A stretch of 64,000 nt of DNA from Sulfolobus acidocaldarius SUSAZ (GTDB lineage Archaea > Thermoproteota > Thermoprotei_A > Sulfolobales > Sulfolobaceae). The DNA lies in contig CP006977.1 of the NCBI GenBank assembly GCA_000508305.1, positions 1,396,621 through 1,460,620 of the forward strand, read 5' to 3'. Made by a program: the position numbers and the translations under genes. Each line of letters opens with the position of its first letter. Position 1 is the first letter of the stretch. Positions 63,911-64,000 of this stretch are shown piece after piece. The notes beneath the pieces were generated by a model. That model saw nothing but the letters and a program-made list of their open reading frames with translations. It was not told where the DNA came from and made no database searches.

Positions 63911-64000
63911 AATTTGAGAATTTTATTCTAAAGAAACGAGTATTTCTAAGCCTATTATGCAGAGACATGGAGAGAGTGTGATTGTACTTTTTTTGTCGTA

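Overview
This 64 kb window is crenarchaeal chromosome, almost certainly from the genus Sulfolobus and most likely S. acidocaldarius or a close relative. The base composition is low in G+C. Many genes look leaderless, with an AT-rich TATA-like box about 25 nt before the start codon. Several genes are typical of the order: thermopsin, a sulfocyanin-type blue copper protein, the Holliday junction endonuclease Hje, Sto-type RNase HI, IlvD/DHAD, archaeal lycopene cyclase, merHA/merR and a DUF3311/SSS symporter pair. The protein at 23073-24095 matches what I recall of thermopsin in length (340 residues) and opening residues. Species assignment is from memory, not from a search.

Layout. 1-4.2 kb: a metal-binding HMA protein, a Na+/Ca2+-exchanger-like protein, a Ser/Thr kinase and a coiled-coil/PD-(D/E)XK-like protein with four 63-nt repeats. 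4.3-11.7 kb, mostly minus strand: an MFS transporter, an ABC-2 exporter pair, an aldehyde dehydrogenase, an AzgA-type purine permease and a type II NADH dehydrogenase-like flavoprotein. 12-15.5 kb: a complete overlapping rmlA-rmlB-rmlD-rmlC cluster for dTDP-L-rhamnose. 15.6-16.7 kb: an orphan anchored WtpA/ModA-like binding protein. 16.9-19 kb: mercury resistance, with merH-merA divergent from an ArsR-type merR around an 18-bp palindrome. 19-20.8 kb: a ClC channel gene broken by one stop codon and three frame changes. 21-26 kb: a hydratase-like protein, an acyl-CoA dehydrogenase, thermopsin and IlvD. 26-29.2 kb is accessory: a nucleotidyltransferase-like pair, an intact 1316-bp TnpB-only IS200/IS605-type element, and remnants of a glycosyltransferase locus hit twice by such elements. 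29.2-36.5 kb: dienelactone hydrolase, DUF72, RNase HI, a flavin reductase-like protein, a second exchanger paralogue, an M61 peptidase and an MFS transporter. 36.7-37.05 kb: a decayed IS605-type element that now forms the 3' end of a class III CoA-transferase gene. 38-42.8 kb: DUF1028, a thiolase-fold/DUF35 pair, a secreted protein and an MHS-type MFS transporter. 42.8-47.2 kb: a carotenoid cluster, crtZ-crtI divergent from crtB-crtY plus a glycosyltransferase-like gene. 47.2-58.4 kb: a surface protein, an aldehyde dehydrogenase, an amidohydrolase, a metallopeptidase, Hje, a molybdenum hydroxylase large subunit, a TPP-dependent 2-oxoacid decarboxylase-like enzyme, and the DUF3311/SSS symporter pair. 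58.5-63.9 kb: a membrane protein divergent from sulfocyanin, an SPFH-protein operon, a hemerythrin-like protein and a DUF5658-like protein.

Most notable observations. (1) Besides the complete TnpB element there are five solo elements of 43-44 nt. All lie on the same strand and all directly follow TTAC. Their left part matches the left end of the full element and their right part matches its right end, joined at the shared hairpin; I interpret them as hairpin-to-hairpin deletion products, analogous to solo LTRs. (2) crtI has no canonical start codon that keeps its FAD-binding motif. The crtZ stop and the expected crtI start read ATAA where ATGA would be usual, so a single G-to-A change would explain it. 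(3) The ClC gene carries at least four lesions. (4) A thiolase-fold protein paired with DUF35 has Ser where the nucleophilic Cys should be. (5) A three-gene SPFH/coiled-coil/membrane-protein operon has no known function.
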